Shown here: positions 15,928 through 24,591 of the stretch, piece by piece
How positions within the stretch are numbered: position 1 is the stretch's first letter
How the letters are laid out: every line of letters starts with the position of its first letter
Assembly: GCA_050011535.1 (NCBI GenBank)
Contig: JBEKIX010000004.1
Span: 1-64,000 of the forward strand
DNA: 64,000 bases
From: JAFNAG01 sp050011535
GTDB lineage: Bacteria > Acidobacteriota > UBA6911
Reading direction: 5' to 3'
Notes under the pieces: generated by a model
The model's database searches: none
Seen by the model: the letters and a program-made list of their open reading frames with translations, nothing else
What the model was told of the DNA's origin: nothing
Program-made: the position numbers and the translations under genes

Positions 15928-16884
15928 ATGGCGAAATTAAGGCTGGCATCGTACTGGGCAGCCGCCTGCGGGGGATGCGATGTGGCCATCCTCGACACGC
16001 ACGAGAAAATTCTGGACATTGCCGCCGCGGCGGACATTGTTTTCTGGCCCATTGCGACAGATTTTAAATACGCGGACGTGGAAGCCATGCCGGACGGGCA
16101 CATCGATGTGACCCTCTTTCACGGGGCGATCCGGAATTCGGAAAACGAGCACCTGGCCCATCTATTACGGGCGAAATCCAAGGTCATGGTTGCCTTCGGC
16201 ACATGCGCACATCTCGGGGGCATCCCCGGGCTCGCGAACCTTTTCGATCGAAAGTCAATCTTTAAGCGGGCCTATCACGACTCTCAGTCCACCGTGAATC
16301 CCGACGGCGTGGAACCACAGACCAAGACCCAAATGCCGGAAGGGGAAATCACGATCCCTGAGTTCTACGACACCGTCAAATGCCTGGACCAGGTGATCGA
16401 TGTCGATTATTATCTGCCTGGCTGCCCGCCAACACCGAAGCAGATCTGGGCGGTTGTCCAGGTGATCGTAGGCGGACAACTCCCGCCAAAGGGTTCAGTG
16501 GTCGGAGCCTCGGAGAAGACGCAGTGCGACGAATGCCCGCGCAAAAAGAACGAGAAAAAAATCTCGAGCTTCAAGCGCATCGCCACGGCGCAGCCCGAGC
16601 AGGAGACCTGCTACCTGGAACAGGGTTTCCTCTGCCTCGGTCCCGTAACCAGGGGGGGCTGCGACACACGATGCCAGCTCTCCGGGGTAGCGTGCCGTGG
16701 CTGCTATGGGCCGCCGCCTGGAGTCCTCGACCAGGGCGCAAAAGCGGTCTCAGCCATAGCATCGGTCATCGAGTCCAAAGATGAAGCCGAAATAGAACGG
16801 ATTCTGGCAGAGGTTCCCGATAGTCTGAGAAGTTTCAACCGCTTCGGAATCCCCGCATCCCTCTTGAGAAGGAAGACATTATGA
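15928..16884 (+). CDS. mvhG: [NiFe]-hydrogenase small subunit, MvhG-like
   Basis: A 318-residue small subunit carrying the iron-sulfur relay of a group 3 [NiFe] hydrogenase. It begins with ACGGCD (C14, C17), and continues with FGTCAHLGGIPG and DYYLPGCPPTP, which supply the proximal cluster. The C-terminal cysteine-rich segment, including RGGCDTRC and CRGCYGPPPG, would hold two more [4Fe-4S] clusters. There is no Tat signal, so the enzyme is cytoplasmic. CGGAGGG precedes the ATG at 15928. The last bases overlap mvhA (ATGA). Similarity to MvhG and FrhG makes group 3c or a close relative the best assignment. Confidence 0.93.
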   Translation: MAKLRLASYWAAACGGCDVAILDTHEKILDIAAAADIVFWPIATDFKYADVEAMPDGHIDVTLFHGAIRNSENEHLAHLLRAKSKVMVAFGTCAHLGGIPGLANLFDRKSIFKRAYHDSQSTVNPDGVEPQTKTQMPEGEITIPEFYDTVKCLDQVIDVDYYLPGCPPTPKQIWAVVQVIVGGQLPPKGSVVGASEKTQCDECPRKKNEKKISSFKRIATAQPEQETCYLEQGFLCLGPVTRGGCDTRCQLSGVACRGCYGPPPGVLDQGAKAVSAIASVIESKDEAEIERILAEVPDSLRSFNRFGIPASLLRRKTL

Positions 16885-18344
16885 AACGCATATCTATTGA
16901 CCCCATTACCCGGCTGGAAGGGCACGGCAAGATCGAGATCTTCCTTAACGACGACGGGAGTGTCGCGAACTGCTACTTCCAGGTGCCCGAGCTGCGCGGG
17001 TTCGAGAAATTCATCGAGGGAATGCCAATCGAGGAAGTCCCCCGTGTCGTGTCGCGCATTTGCGGCGTTTGTCCGGCTTCTCACCACCTGGCCGCAGGCA
17101 AGGCAGTAGACGCGGTCTATAAGGTCGATCCTCCTCCGGCGGCCAAGAAGCTGCGGGAGCTTTACTACAGCGCGCACTATTTTCATAGCCATATCGCGCA
17201 TTTTTATGCCCTGGCCGCCCCTGATTTCGTCGTTGGGCCGGACGCCGATCCGGCAAAGCGCAACATCCTCGGAATTGTGGAAAAAGTGGGCATCCCGGTT
17301 GCGGCTGAAGTTCTTAAACACCGTGCCATTGGCCAGGACATTCAGATTATGGTCGGCGGCAGGTCCACTCACCCGGTGTGGACTCTGCCCGGCGGGGTGT
17401 CAAAAGGGATCACCGAGGAGCAGCGCACCGAGATCATCGAGAAGGCCAAGTCATGCGTTGAGTTCGCAAAGTTCTCCCTGAAGCTTTTCGAGGACGTGGT
17501 TCTGAGCAACAAGACCTACCTCGATATCATCCTGTCCGACATTTACGAATTGGACACGTACTGGATCGGCACAGTGGATGAGAAAAACCTCGTGAACTTC
17601 TACCATGGCGATCACCGCGTCGTTGACCAGAAAGGCAAAGAAGTCTTCCGGTATAAGGACCACCAGTATCTGGACTACATAGCGGAGCACGTGGAGAAAT
17701 TCACCTATCTGAAGTTCCCGTACCTTAAGAAGATTGGCTGGAAGGGGTTCGTGGATGGCCCTGACTCCGGCCTGTACCAGGCTACACCGCTCTCCCGGCT
17801 GAATGCCGCGGACGGGATGGCCACGCCGTTGGCGCAGACGGAGTACGAGAAGATGTACAAGACTCTAGGCGGCAAGCCGGTCAAGAAGCTCATGGCCACG
17901 CATTGGGCGCGCCTGGTTGAGCTGTTGTATGCCGCGGAGAGGCTGCTCGAGCTGGCCCAGGATCCCGAAATCACTTCACCCAACTTCCGCACGCTGCCCA
18001 CGCAGATACCGGAAGAGGGGGTAGGGATTGTGGAGGCGATGCGCGGGATTCTCACCCACCACTACAAGACCGACAAGAAGGGGCTGGTGACCGAAGCTAA
18101 CCTCATCGTCGGCACGACGAACAACCACGCACCAATTTCCATGTCGATCAAGAGGGCAGCCCAGAAGCTCATCCAGCCCGGCAAGGAGATAGGGCAGGGG
18201 CTGTTGAACATGGTTGAAATGGCGTTCCGGCTGTACGACCCGTGCTTCTCGTGTGCCACTCACTCGCTTCCGGGTGAGATGCCTCTTGTAGTTGTAGTGA
18301 AGAACGCGGCAGGGGAAGTCATTCGCAAGGAAAGCCGCCCCTGA
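16881..18344 (+). CDS. mvhA: [NiFe]-hydrogenase large subunit, MvhA-like
   Basis: The 487-residue catalytic subunit. Both nickel-binding motifs are complete: RICGVCPASH near residues 57-66 and DPCFSCATH near the end. After the final histidine there are 26 residues (SLPGEMPL... ) that a maturation protease would normally remove once nickel is inserted; such a protease is encoded next. The opening RISIDPITRLEGHGKIEIF is typical of the large-subunit family. Cytoplasmic, forming a heterodimer with MvhG. In methanogens MvhADG feeds H2 electrons to HdrABC; here the same module would feed the composite Hdr-Nuo assembly, or run in reverse. Confidence 0.95.
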   Translation: MKRISIDPITRLEGHGKIEIFLNDDGSVANCYFQVPELRGFEKFIEGMPIEEVPRVVSRICGVCPASHHLAAGKAVDAVYKVDPPPAAKKLRELYYSAHYFHSHIAHFYALAAPDFVVGPDADPAKRNILGIVEKVGIPVAAEVLKHRAIGQDIQIMVGGRSTHPVWTLPGGVSKGITEEQRTEIIEKAKSCVEFAKFSLKLFEDVVLSNKTYLDIILSDIYELDTYWIGTVDEKNLVNFYHGDHRVVDQKGKEVFRYKDHQYLDYIAEHVEKFTYLKFPYLKKIGWKGFVDGPDSGLYQATPLSRLNAADGMATPLAQTEYEKMYKTLGGKPVKKLMATHWARLVELLYAAERLLELAQDPEITSPNFRTLPTQIPEEGVGIVEAMRGILTHHYKTDKKGLVTEANLIVGTTNNHAPISMSIKRAAQKLIQPGKEIGQGLLNMVEMAFRLYDPCFSCATHSLPGEMPLVVVVKNAAGEVIRKESRP

Positions 18345-18347
18345 ATC

Positions 18348-18875
18348 ATGAATCAAACTGGCATGAAAACTCGCATCATCGGCCTCGGCAACACCATCCT
18401 CAGCGACGATGGCGTGGGCATCTACACAGTGCGGGAAGTCGCCCGCCGCCTCGCCGAGTCCGGCGACGGCGCCAAACCGGACATTGTCGAGACTGAGGTG
18501 GCTGGTTTTGCTCTCATGGAGTTGATGGCGGGATGGGACCGGGTGATCCTGGTGGATTGCATCCAGTTCGACAGCTTGAGGGCCGGGGCCGTTGTTCCGA
18601 TAGCTCCGGATGATTTGCGGACATCCCTTAAGCTGCGATCGGTCCACGAGATCGATCTGCCCACCGTTCTGAAGCTGGGTGATCGGCTCGGTTTAGCCAT
18701 GCCGCAGGAGGTCAGAATCTTCGGCATCCAGGCACAGGATGCGTGGACATTCGGCGAATCCTTGAGCCCCGCTGCGGCGCGAGGAATGAATCGAGCCGCG
18801 GACCTGATACTGCAGCAGCTGGGTGATTGCCAATCCCTGTGCGCGCCCCCTCCTAGTCCTTGGACTGGCTCCTAA
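18348..18875 (+). CDS. Hydrogenase maturation endopeptidase (HycI/HyaD family)
   Basis: A 175-residue nickel-dependent endopeptidase that would trim the C-terminus of the adjacent large subunit. The family start GLGNTILSDDGVGIYTVREV, the central ILVDCIQF with its metal-binding Asp, and SVHEIDLPTVL with the conserved His are all present. Two starts are possible, 18348 or the ATG at 18363 (MKTRIIGLGN); neither has a clear SD, and coupling to mvhA, whose stop is 3 bases away, is likely. The last 15 residues (CAPPPSPWTGS end) look unstructured. No hyp genes for Ni-Fe assembly are in this window. Confidence 0.9.
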   Translation: MNQTGMKTRIIGLGNTILSDDGVGIYTVREVARRLAESGDGAKPDIVETEVAGFALMELMAGWDRVILVDCIQFDSLRAGAVVPIAPDDLRTSLKLRSVHEIDLPTVLKLGDRLGLAMPQEVRIFGIQAQDAWTFGESLSPAAARGMNRAADLILQQLGDCQSLCAPPPSPWTGS

Positions 18876-19189
18876 ACCCGACGCAAGCTCGGATGAGCAG
18901 GATTTTCCAGAATTCCCATCGATATTAGTTCTGCGCGCAGGCCAGAAACTTTCTTTTGCCGCATCCGGCAATCCTCAATCACAGTCTGGAGCCTCTCCAC
19001 ATTCAGAAAAGGGAGAGACTCCGGATCAATGGTTACATCTCCGGGGTGATCGCAGAACGACCTGCCAATTGCTATCAACTGTTCACCAAGCCTCTGCACT
19101 TCGGATTTGACAGTTTTTAAATGGCGCTTCTCATCTGCGAACTCGGTCATCATGCGCGTACGCACGGCCATGTCGGCATTATTGTCCAT
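18872..19189 (-). CDS. Small coiled-coil hypothetical protein
   Basis: A 105-residue protein with a good ribosome site (GGGGAGG, 7 bases before the ATG at 19189). It is rich in charged residues and predicted largely helical: MMTEFADEKRHLKTVKSEVQRLGEQLIAIGR, then a loop with FCDHPGDVTIDPESLPFLNVE, and a second helix VIEDCRMRQKKVSGLRAEL. It is convergent with the hydrogenase protease and overlaps its end by 4 bases. I do not recognise the family. There is no signal peptide or membrane segment. Codon use and the SD argue that it is real. Confidence 0.6.
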   Translation of the reverse strand: MDNNADMAVRTRMMTEFADEKRHLKTVKSEVQRLGEQLIAIGRSFCDHPGDVTIDPESLPFLNVERLQTVIEDCRMRQKKVSGLRAELISMGILENPAHPSLRRV

Positions 19190-19735
19190 AATCAGCCTCC
19201 CCAGAAGTTTGAAGGCAAAATATCACCTTTGATCGGATCTTGCAATCCTCACCCCTGTATGGACTTAGATCTGATGCCTTAAAGTGACTCGACGCCGGCG
19301 TGCCCCAAGCGGAAAGCATGCGGTCCTCTCTGCGCTCACCGGGATTTGGTCTACTCCCTTACCACGTAGGCCAGCCTGGATGAAAAAATGCCTCTGTCAA
19401 CGCGATGCTCTCCTAAGGGCTACGGGACCTGCGAAGCCGGCTGTCCTTCGGGCTCTCTCACACAGAATCTGTTCGAGGATGAAAAGATTTTTAAAGAAAT
19501 CGTGATGCAGGCCCACGGGGATGGGCGGCCGAAACACACGGGACCAGATTGTGCACAAGCGTTCGGTTTTTTCTTTCCCTGGATCTCCATGATCGGTAAT
19601 AATCCGGGCGTGAAATCCACCATTTGTCGCACAGGTGCAAGAGCAAAGCATGCCCGTTCTCGGCGGCCACTGACATTGATTTGCCCGATTGATGCCGAAC
19701 ATTGGCGGCCGCTCCTTCGACGGAGACCTGATTCC
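19190..19735. other. Long intergenic stretch before the BNR protein
   Basis: About 550 bases without a convincing gene. An open frame runs through it upstream of the BNR protein from 19388, but its translation has no signal peptide or similarity and is interrupted by unlikely residues. I see no clear promoter or terminator. Confidence 0.4.
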
Positions 19736-22700
19736 ATGCCATTGAAAGATCCGAGTTTTCTGCGTGGTTTTCTGCGTGTCGTCTACCTTCTCCCGTTGAT
19801 GGCACTTGCAGTTCTTTTCGAGGCAGGCGCCGGACCGGCAGGCTCTGCTGCCCAGGGATCTTTAACTCCGATTGAAGGCCTGCTGGAACATATGACCTTC
19901 CGGAGCATTGGTCCTGCGACCATGGGTGGCCGCGTAGACGACTTTGCCGTTTTCGAATCGCGCCCGGCGGTCTACTATGCTGGAGCCGCGACAGGCGGTC
20001 TTTGGAAGACCATGAACAACGGCACGACCTGGGAATCGGTCTTCGACCATCAGGACGTCGCGTCGATCGGCGCCGTTGCCATCCCGCAGGACAATCCCAA
20101 CCTTGTTTGGGTGGGTACAGGAGAGGACAACAACCGTCAGAGTTCTTCCTGGGGCGGCGGCGTGTTCAAATCGACGGATGGAGGCCGGTCCTGGCAAAAC
20201 ATGGGCCTGATGGAATCCCGGCATATCGGCCGCATCGTCGTTGACCCGGTGGATCACGAGGTCGTATATGTGGCGGCTACGGGCCATCTTTGGGGCCCGA
20301 ACAAGGAACGCGGTGTGTATAAAACCACCGATGGGGGGCTGACTTGGCAGCAATCGCTTTTCGTCGATGAGCAGACGGGCGCGACCGACCTCGCCATGGA
20401 TCCCTCGAACAACAAGGTGCTGTACGCGGCGATGTATCAGCGGCAACGAACCGCCTGGGGGTTTAACGGCGGCGGGCCCGGCAGCGGACTCTACAAGTCC
20501 GCCGATGCCGGAGCGACATGGACCCGGCTCAACAGTGGTCTTCCCACAGGCCCGCTGGGGCGCATCGGGATCGACATTTTCAGGAGCGATTCGAAAATCG
20601 TCTGCGCGCTCATCCAGCATGAATCCGAGAGCGGACTCTATCGGTCCGTCGATGCCGGCGCGCACTGGACGAAGATGGGCACCACGAATCCTCGTCCGAA
20701 CTATTTCAGCCAGGTGCGCGTCGATCCAAACGACGAGCGCCGCGTTTACGTCCTTGGAGTACGGCTCATGGTTTCCGATGATGAAGGCCAGACATTCAAG
20801 GAGGTCCGGCTGTCATACTCGCGGCCCGGAGGCGAACGGCCCCGCGACGATCTCGATGTGCATGCAATGTGGATCGACCCACGGGACGCATCGCACCTCA
20901 TCATCGGTTCGGATGTCGGAATTGCAGCTTCCTACGACCGCGGAGCGACCTGGGACTATCTTGACAACCTGCCCATCGGCCAGTTCTATCACGTCGGCTA
21001 CGACATGGATACGCCCTATCGAGTTTACGGCGGCCTTCAGGACAACGACGTCTGGGGCGGGCCGAGCGCGGTGCGCAACCGCTTCGGCATCGGCAATCGC
21101 GAATGGTTCACCCTCTCCATCGGGGACGGGTTTGTGGCCATGGCCGATCCGCGTGACGCGCGGACTCTGTATGTGGAGACGCAGGACGGCAGCCTCGTTC
21201 GCGTCGACCGCGACACCAACGAGAAGAAGTCGATTCGCCCACAAGCCGGACGAGGCGACCCGCCTCTCCGCTGGGACTGGAACACGCCGCTGATTATTTC
21301 TCCCCACGATCCCAATACCGTTTTGATTGCGGCGCAAAAGATCTTCCGTTCGCCCGATCGCGGCCAGTCATGGCAGGTCATCAGTCCGGACCTCACCAGC
21401 GGCGTGGACCGGGACACCTTGCCGATAATGGGTGTGGCCGGAAGGGAAATCAGGCTTTCGAGAAACGATGGCGTTTCCGCCTATCCCGCGATCGTCGCCT
21501 TGGCCGAATCGCCGAAGAAAGCAGGAGTCTATTACGCTGGAGCGAACGACGGCACAGTCCAGGTGTCGAGGGATGGAGGCAAGACGTGGGTTAAAATGAC
21601 AGGGATGTTTCCCGGCTTGCCCGCGGGGGCGGCAGCCGCCGGTATCGTCGCTTCAGCCTTTGATGAAGCGACCGCCTACGTGGCGTTCAACAACCACCGC
21701 GCGGACGACTACTCGCCTTACATTTACATGACCTCGGATTATGGCGGTACGTGGACTTCGCTCTCGGCCTCTCTTCCTGCGGGCCAAGCCATCAACTGTG
21801 TCACCGAAGACCCGAGAAGCAGGAATGTTCTTTACCTCGGAACGGAGTTCGGGTTGTTTTTGACGTTCGACAAGGGCCAGCACTGGGTCCATTTCAAGAG
21901 CAACCTGCCGACCGTGCCGATCGATGAAATCACGATCCATCCGCGCGAAAACGACATGCTGCTTGCTACGCATGGCCGTAGCATCTGGATTCTCGACGAC
22001 ATATCCCCCCTGCAACAGGCTGCCGAAGCGGCCATGAGCGAGGCGTTCTTGTTCAGAGTCCGCGATGCGTTTCAATTCAGCCCGTCGGACGATCATGCCA
22101 ACTATCCTGGCGACCGGCGCTTCTGGGGGCGAAATCCGGAATTCGGCGCGCCGGTTTCCTACTACTTGAAGGACGTGCCCAAGGATATTCGCATCACGAT
22201 TCGCGATGGACACGGTGCGATCGTGCGCGAAATGTCAGTAGACGACTTGTTGAACTATCGCAGTGCAGGCCTTAACCGTTTTTATTGGGACCTACGCCAC
22301 CAGCCTTTGGAATCCGGTCGCGGCGGCAGGGGAGGAGTGGGCGGCGGTGGCTTTGGCGGCGGCGGATCTTTCGGTCCGTTTGTTCTGCCCGGAGCATACA
22401 AAATATCCTTAACCGTCAACGGGCGGGACGTGGGTTCACGCTCGATGAGGGTATCGAGCGATCCTCAGGTCCAGATCAGTGATGCGGATCGCAAGCTGCA
22501 ACATGATACTGCACTTGCGCTCCACGATTATCAGCATGCGTTCAATGACGCCTCGGCTGCTCTCAGCTCCGTCAATGACCAGCTGCGCGCGGCGCAAGAT
22601 CTGCTGAAACAAGCGGCCAATGCACCTGCTGCCGCTGTAGCGGCTGCTGATTCGCTCGCAAAAAGGCTTGCTGTAATCACCCAACAACTCGGAGCGGGCG

Positions 22701-22996
22701 CACAGGCAGGGGGAGGAGGAGGCAGAGGAGGTGGACCGGGCGGCGGGGCACAACCGATTCGCAACCAGATCCCCGGCATCAAGAGTCAGATTATGGCATC
22801 TACTTCGGCGCCAACGCTGCTTCAGATGCAGGTGGCAAGAGAGAGCCGCGAGCTGCTCGTCAAGTTGATCCCGGATCTTAACAACGCCGCCGCGGCAGCG
22901 CTCCCCGAGCTATTTAAGATCTTATCGGATAACAAGATGAATCCGCCACCGCTGAAGCCTATTCCACCGGTCAAGGTAACGGGGATTCTCCGATAG
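19736..22996 (+). CDS. Large secreted BNR/sortilin-type beta-propeller protein
   Basis: A 1086-residue exported protein. The ATG at 19736 is chosen because a signal peptide follows at once (FLRVVYLLPLMALAVLFEAGAG, cut near AAQG). The first 700 residues are BNR/Asp-box repeats of a VPS10/sortilin-like propeller: GGLWKTMNNGTTWESV, GVFKSTDGGRSW, GVYKTTDGGLTW, GLYKSADAGATW, GLYRSVDAGAHW, VSRDGGKTWVKM and others. A linker and a C-terminal domain follow, with two glycine-rich tracts (near 22315-22370 and 22705-22750) and an Ala-rich helical stretch. Such proteins are abundant in Acidobacteria and Bacteroidetes; they are often called glycosyl hydrolases but no catalytic residues are established. An extracellular or periplasmic binding or degradation role is plausible. 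Confidence 0.88.
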   Translation: MPLKDPSFLRGFLRVVYLLPLMALAVLFEAGAGPAGSAAQGSLTPIEGLLEHMTFRSIGPATMGGRVDDFAVFESRPAVYYAGAATGGLWKTMNNGTTWESVFDHQDVASIGAVAIPQDNPNLVWVGTGEDNNRQSSSWGGGVFKSTDGGRSWQNMGLMESRHIGRIVVDPVDHEVVYVAATGHLWGPNKERGVYKTTDGGLTWQQSLFVDEQTGATDLAMDPSNNKVLYAAMYQRQRTAWGFNGGGPGSGLYKSADAGATWTRLNSGLPTGPLGRIGIDIFRSDSKIVCALIQHESESGLYRSVDAGAHWTKMGTTNPRPNYFSQVRVDPNDERRVYVLGVRLMVSDDEGQTFKEVRLSYSRPGGERPRDDLDVHAMWIDPRDASHLIIGSDVGIAASYDRGATWDYLDNLPIGQFYHVGYDMDTPYRVYGGLQDNDVWGGPSAVRNRFGIGNREWFTLSIGDGFVAMADPRDARTLYVETQDGSLVRVDRDTNEKKSIRPQAGRGDPPLRWDWNTPLIISPHDPNTVLIAAQKIFRSPDRGQSWQVISPDLTSGVDRDTLPIMGVAGREIRLSRNDGVSAYPAIVALAESPKKAGVYYAGANDGTVQVSRDGGKTWVKMTGMFPGLPAGAAAAGIVASAFDEATAYVAFNNHRADDYSPYIYMTSDYGGTWTSLSASLPAGQAINCVTEDPRSRNVLYLGTEFGLFLTFDKGQHWVHFKSNLPTVPIDEITIHPRENDMLLATHGRSIWILDDISPLQQAAEAAMSEAFLFRVRDAFQFSPSDDHANYPGDRRFWGRNPEFGAPVSYYLKDVPKDIRITIRDGHGAIVREMSVDDLLNYRSAGLNRFYWDLRHQPLESGRGGRGGVGGGGFGGGGSFGPFVLPGAYKISLTVNGRDVGSRSMRVSSDPQVQISDADRKLQHDTALALHDYQHAFNDASAALSSVNDQLRAAQDLLKQAANAPAAAVAAADSLAKRLAVITQQLGAGAQAGGGGGRGGGPGGGAQPIRNQIPGIKSQIMASTSAPTLLQMQVARESRELLVKLIPDLNNAAAAALPELFKILSDNKMNPPPLKPIPPVKVTGILR

Positions 22997-23109
22997 AATG
23001 CGGCTTGCTACAAAAGAACAAAACAAGGCGAGTGCCCAGGCGTATCTAAAGGAATAGGATCAGTGTTCCAAAGTGTAGAGGTATGTCCTAGACAGGAGTC
23101 AGTTTAAGG

Positions 23110-23130
23110 CATACCGTATGACATTATAAT
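23110..23130 (+). promoter_or_regulatory. Candidate promoter/operator of the RND efflux operon
   Basis: A perfect -10 hexamer TATAAT (23125-23130) follows the dyad CATACCGTATG (23110-23120), which would occupy the spacer; the -35 region (GTTTAA) is poor. A second small dyad TGTCCTAGACA lies about 25 bases upstream. This fits repressor-controlled efflux, but no regulator gene is beside it. The rest of the AT-rich 22997-23317 gap shows nothing else. Confidence 0.35.
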
Positions 23131-23317
23131 GGATGAATGGATCTCATATTAGTTTAACCTAACAAACTATCCTGAGGGTAATGGCTGTCCTCGGCAGACA
23201 TATAGTCCGCATAGCATATACAATTGTTTAAAATATAAGAACATAGGCCCGATCTGGAAAAGTGATCAGCTTTGGATAAAACACTCAATTATTAAGGCAC
23301 TGCAAGGAGGTTGACAT

Positions 23318-24580
23318 TTGGGAATGAATTCATCGACAGTAACCAGAACGATCCGCGCCTCGAGGTGGACACTGCTTGCAGCCCTTTGCATCCTAATATC
23401 CTGTCTGCTTCTGCAAGCCTGTGCGAACAAAGCCTCACCAGCTCCCTCTGCCAAGAAAGGCGAAGGAGGCGGCGCGGTGCCGGTTACCGTAACCAGGGTC
23501 CAGCAAAAGGACGTGCCGATCGAGGTGCAGGTGGTTGGGAACGTCGAGGCATATGTAACCGTAAGTGTGAAGGCACAGGTGGCAGGTCAGCTGACGGAGG
23601 TCTTTTTTAAAGAAGGGGCTTTCGTGAAAAAGGGAGATAAACTTTTCACGATTGATCCGAGCGTGTACGATGCGCAGCTGAACCAAGCCAAGGCGAATCT
23701 TGCCAAGGACGAAGCGCAACTGGGACTTTCGCAGGCCAATCTCACGCGTGACGAGGCGCAGGAGAAGTATGCTCAATCCGAGGCCAAGCGATATGAGGAG
23801 ATGTTGGAGAAGGGCCTCGTGTCGCGGGAACAGGCGGAACAGTATCGCACTAATGCCGACGCTGTTTCTGCGGCGGCTAGCGCCGACAGGGCTGCCATTC
23901 AGAGCGCCGAAGCCACCGTCAAGGCCACCGAAGCGGCGTTGGAGAATGCCAAGCTGATGCTTGGGTACACGACGATTCCTTCTCCGCTCGACGGCCGCAC
24001 GGGAAACGTTAGCGTCAAGCAGGGGAATGTCATCAGCGCCAACACTACCGAACTCCTCACGATCACACAGGTGGAGCCGATCTACGTAACTTTTTCGGTT
24101 CCGGAAACTCAACTCGGCACGATCAAGTTGGGTCAGATGGTGACGGCGGTCCCACAGGACTCTTCGTCCCCCCCGGAGGTAGGCACGCTGACATTCACGG
24201 ACAACGCGGTCGACCAGACAACCGGGACCATCCGCCTGAAAGGAACGTTTCCAAATAGTGACCATAACCTGTGGCCGGGCGAGTTTGTGCGGGTCACCTT
24301 GAGGCTGGCGATGGAAAAGGACGCGCTCGTTGTGCCGAATGAAGCGGTGCAGACGGGGCAGGACGGATCGTATGTCTTTGTGGTGAAGCAGGATCGGACA
24401 GTGGAATCGAGGCCGGTCGTCACTGGCGCGAGAGTCAATCAGGACTTAGTGATCGAAAAAGGTCTGCAAGCAGGAGAGGTTGTTGTCACCGAAGGACAGC
24501 TCCGGCTGGCGCCGGGAAGCCGCGTGCAGATGGGCGGCGGATCCGGCAACTCCCCCAGAGGTAATCGAGGGGCACGGTAA
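23318..24580 (+). CDS. RND efflux periplasmic adaptor lipoprotein (MdtA/AcrA family)
   Basis: A 420-residue membrane-fusion protein joining an inner-membrane RND pump to an outer-membrane channel. The N-terminal hydrophobic segment ends in the lipobox LLQAC, so it is a lipoprotein. A linker, a lipoyl/barrel half (VEAYVTVSVKAQVAGQLTEVFFKEGAFVKKGDKLFTIDP), a long helical hairpin (residues about 115-205) and the second lipoyl half (IPSPLDGRTGNVSVKQGNVI) follow, then beta-barrel and membrane-proximal domains. The TTG at 23318 is 6 bases from AAGGAGGT; an ATG two codons on is a possible alternative. It heads an operon with two RND pumps. Confidence 0.92.
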   Translation: MGMNSSTVTRTIRASRWTLLAALCILISCLLLQACANKASPAPSAKKGEGGGAVPVTVTRVQQKDVPIEVQVVGNVEAYVTVSVKAQVAGQLTEVFFKEGAFVKKGDKLFTIDPSVYDAQLNQAKANLAKDEAQLGLSQANLTRDEAQEKYAQSEAKRYEEMLEKGLVSREQAEQYRTNADAVSAAASADRAAIQSAEATVKATEAALENAKLMLGYTTIPSPLDGRTGNVSVKQGNVISANTTELLTITQVEPIYVTFSVPETQLGTIKLGQMVTAVPQDSSSPPEVGTLTFTDNAVDQTTGTIRLKGTFPNSDHNLWPGEFVRVTLRLAMEKDALVVPNEAVQTGQDGSYVFVVKQDRTVESRPVVTGARVNQDLVIEKGLQAGEVVVTEGQLRLAPGSRVQMGGGSGNSPRGNRGAR

Positions 24581-24591
24581 GGTAGTTCGCA

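Noticed and set aside
19388..19735. N-terminal 116-codon extension of the BNR protein
   Set aside because: It would bury the signal peptide; codon use and composition are not protein-like and the ATG at 19736 gives a normal exported start.
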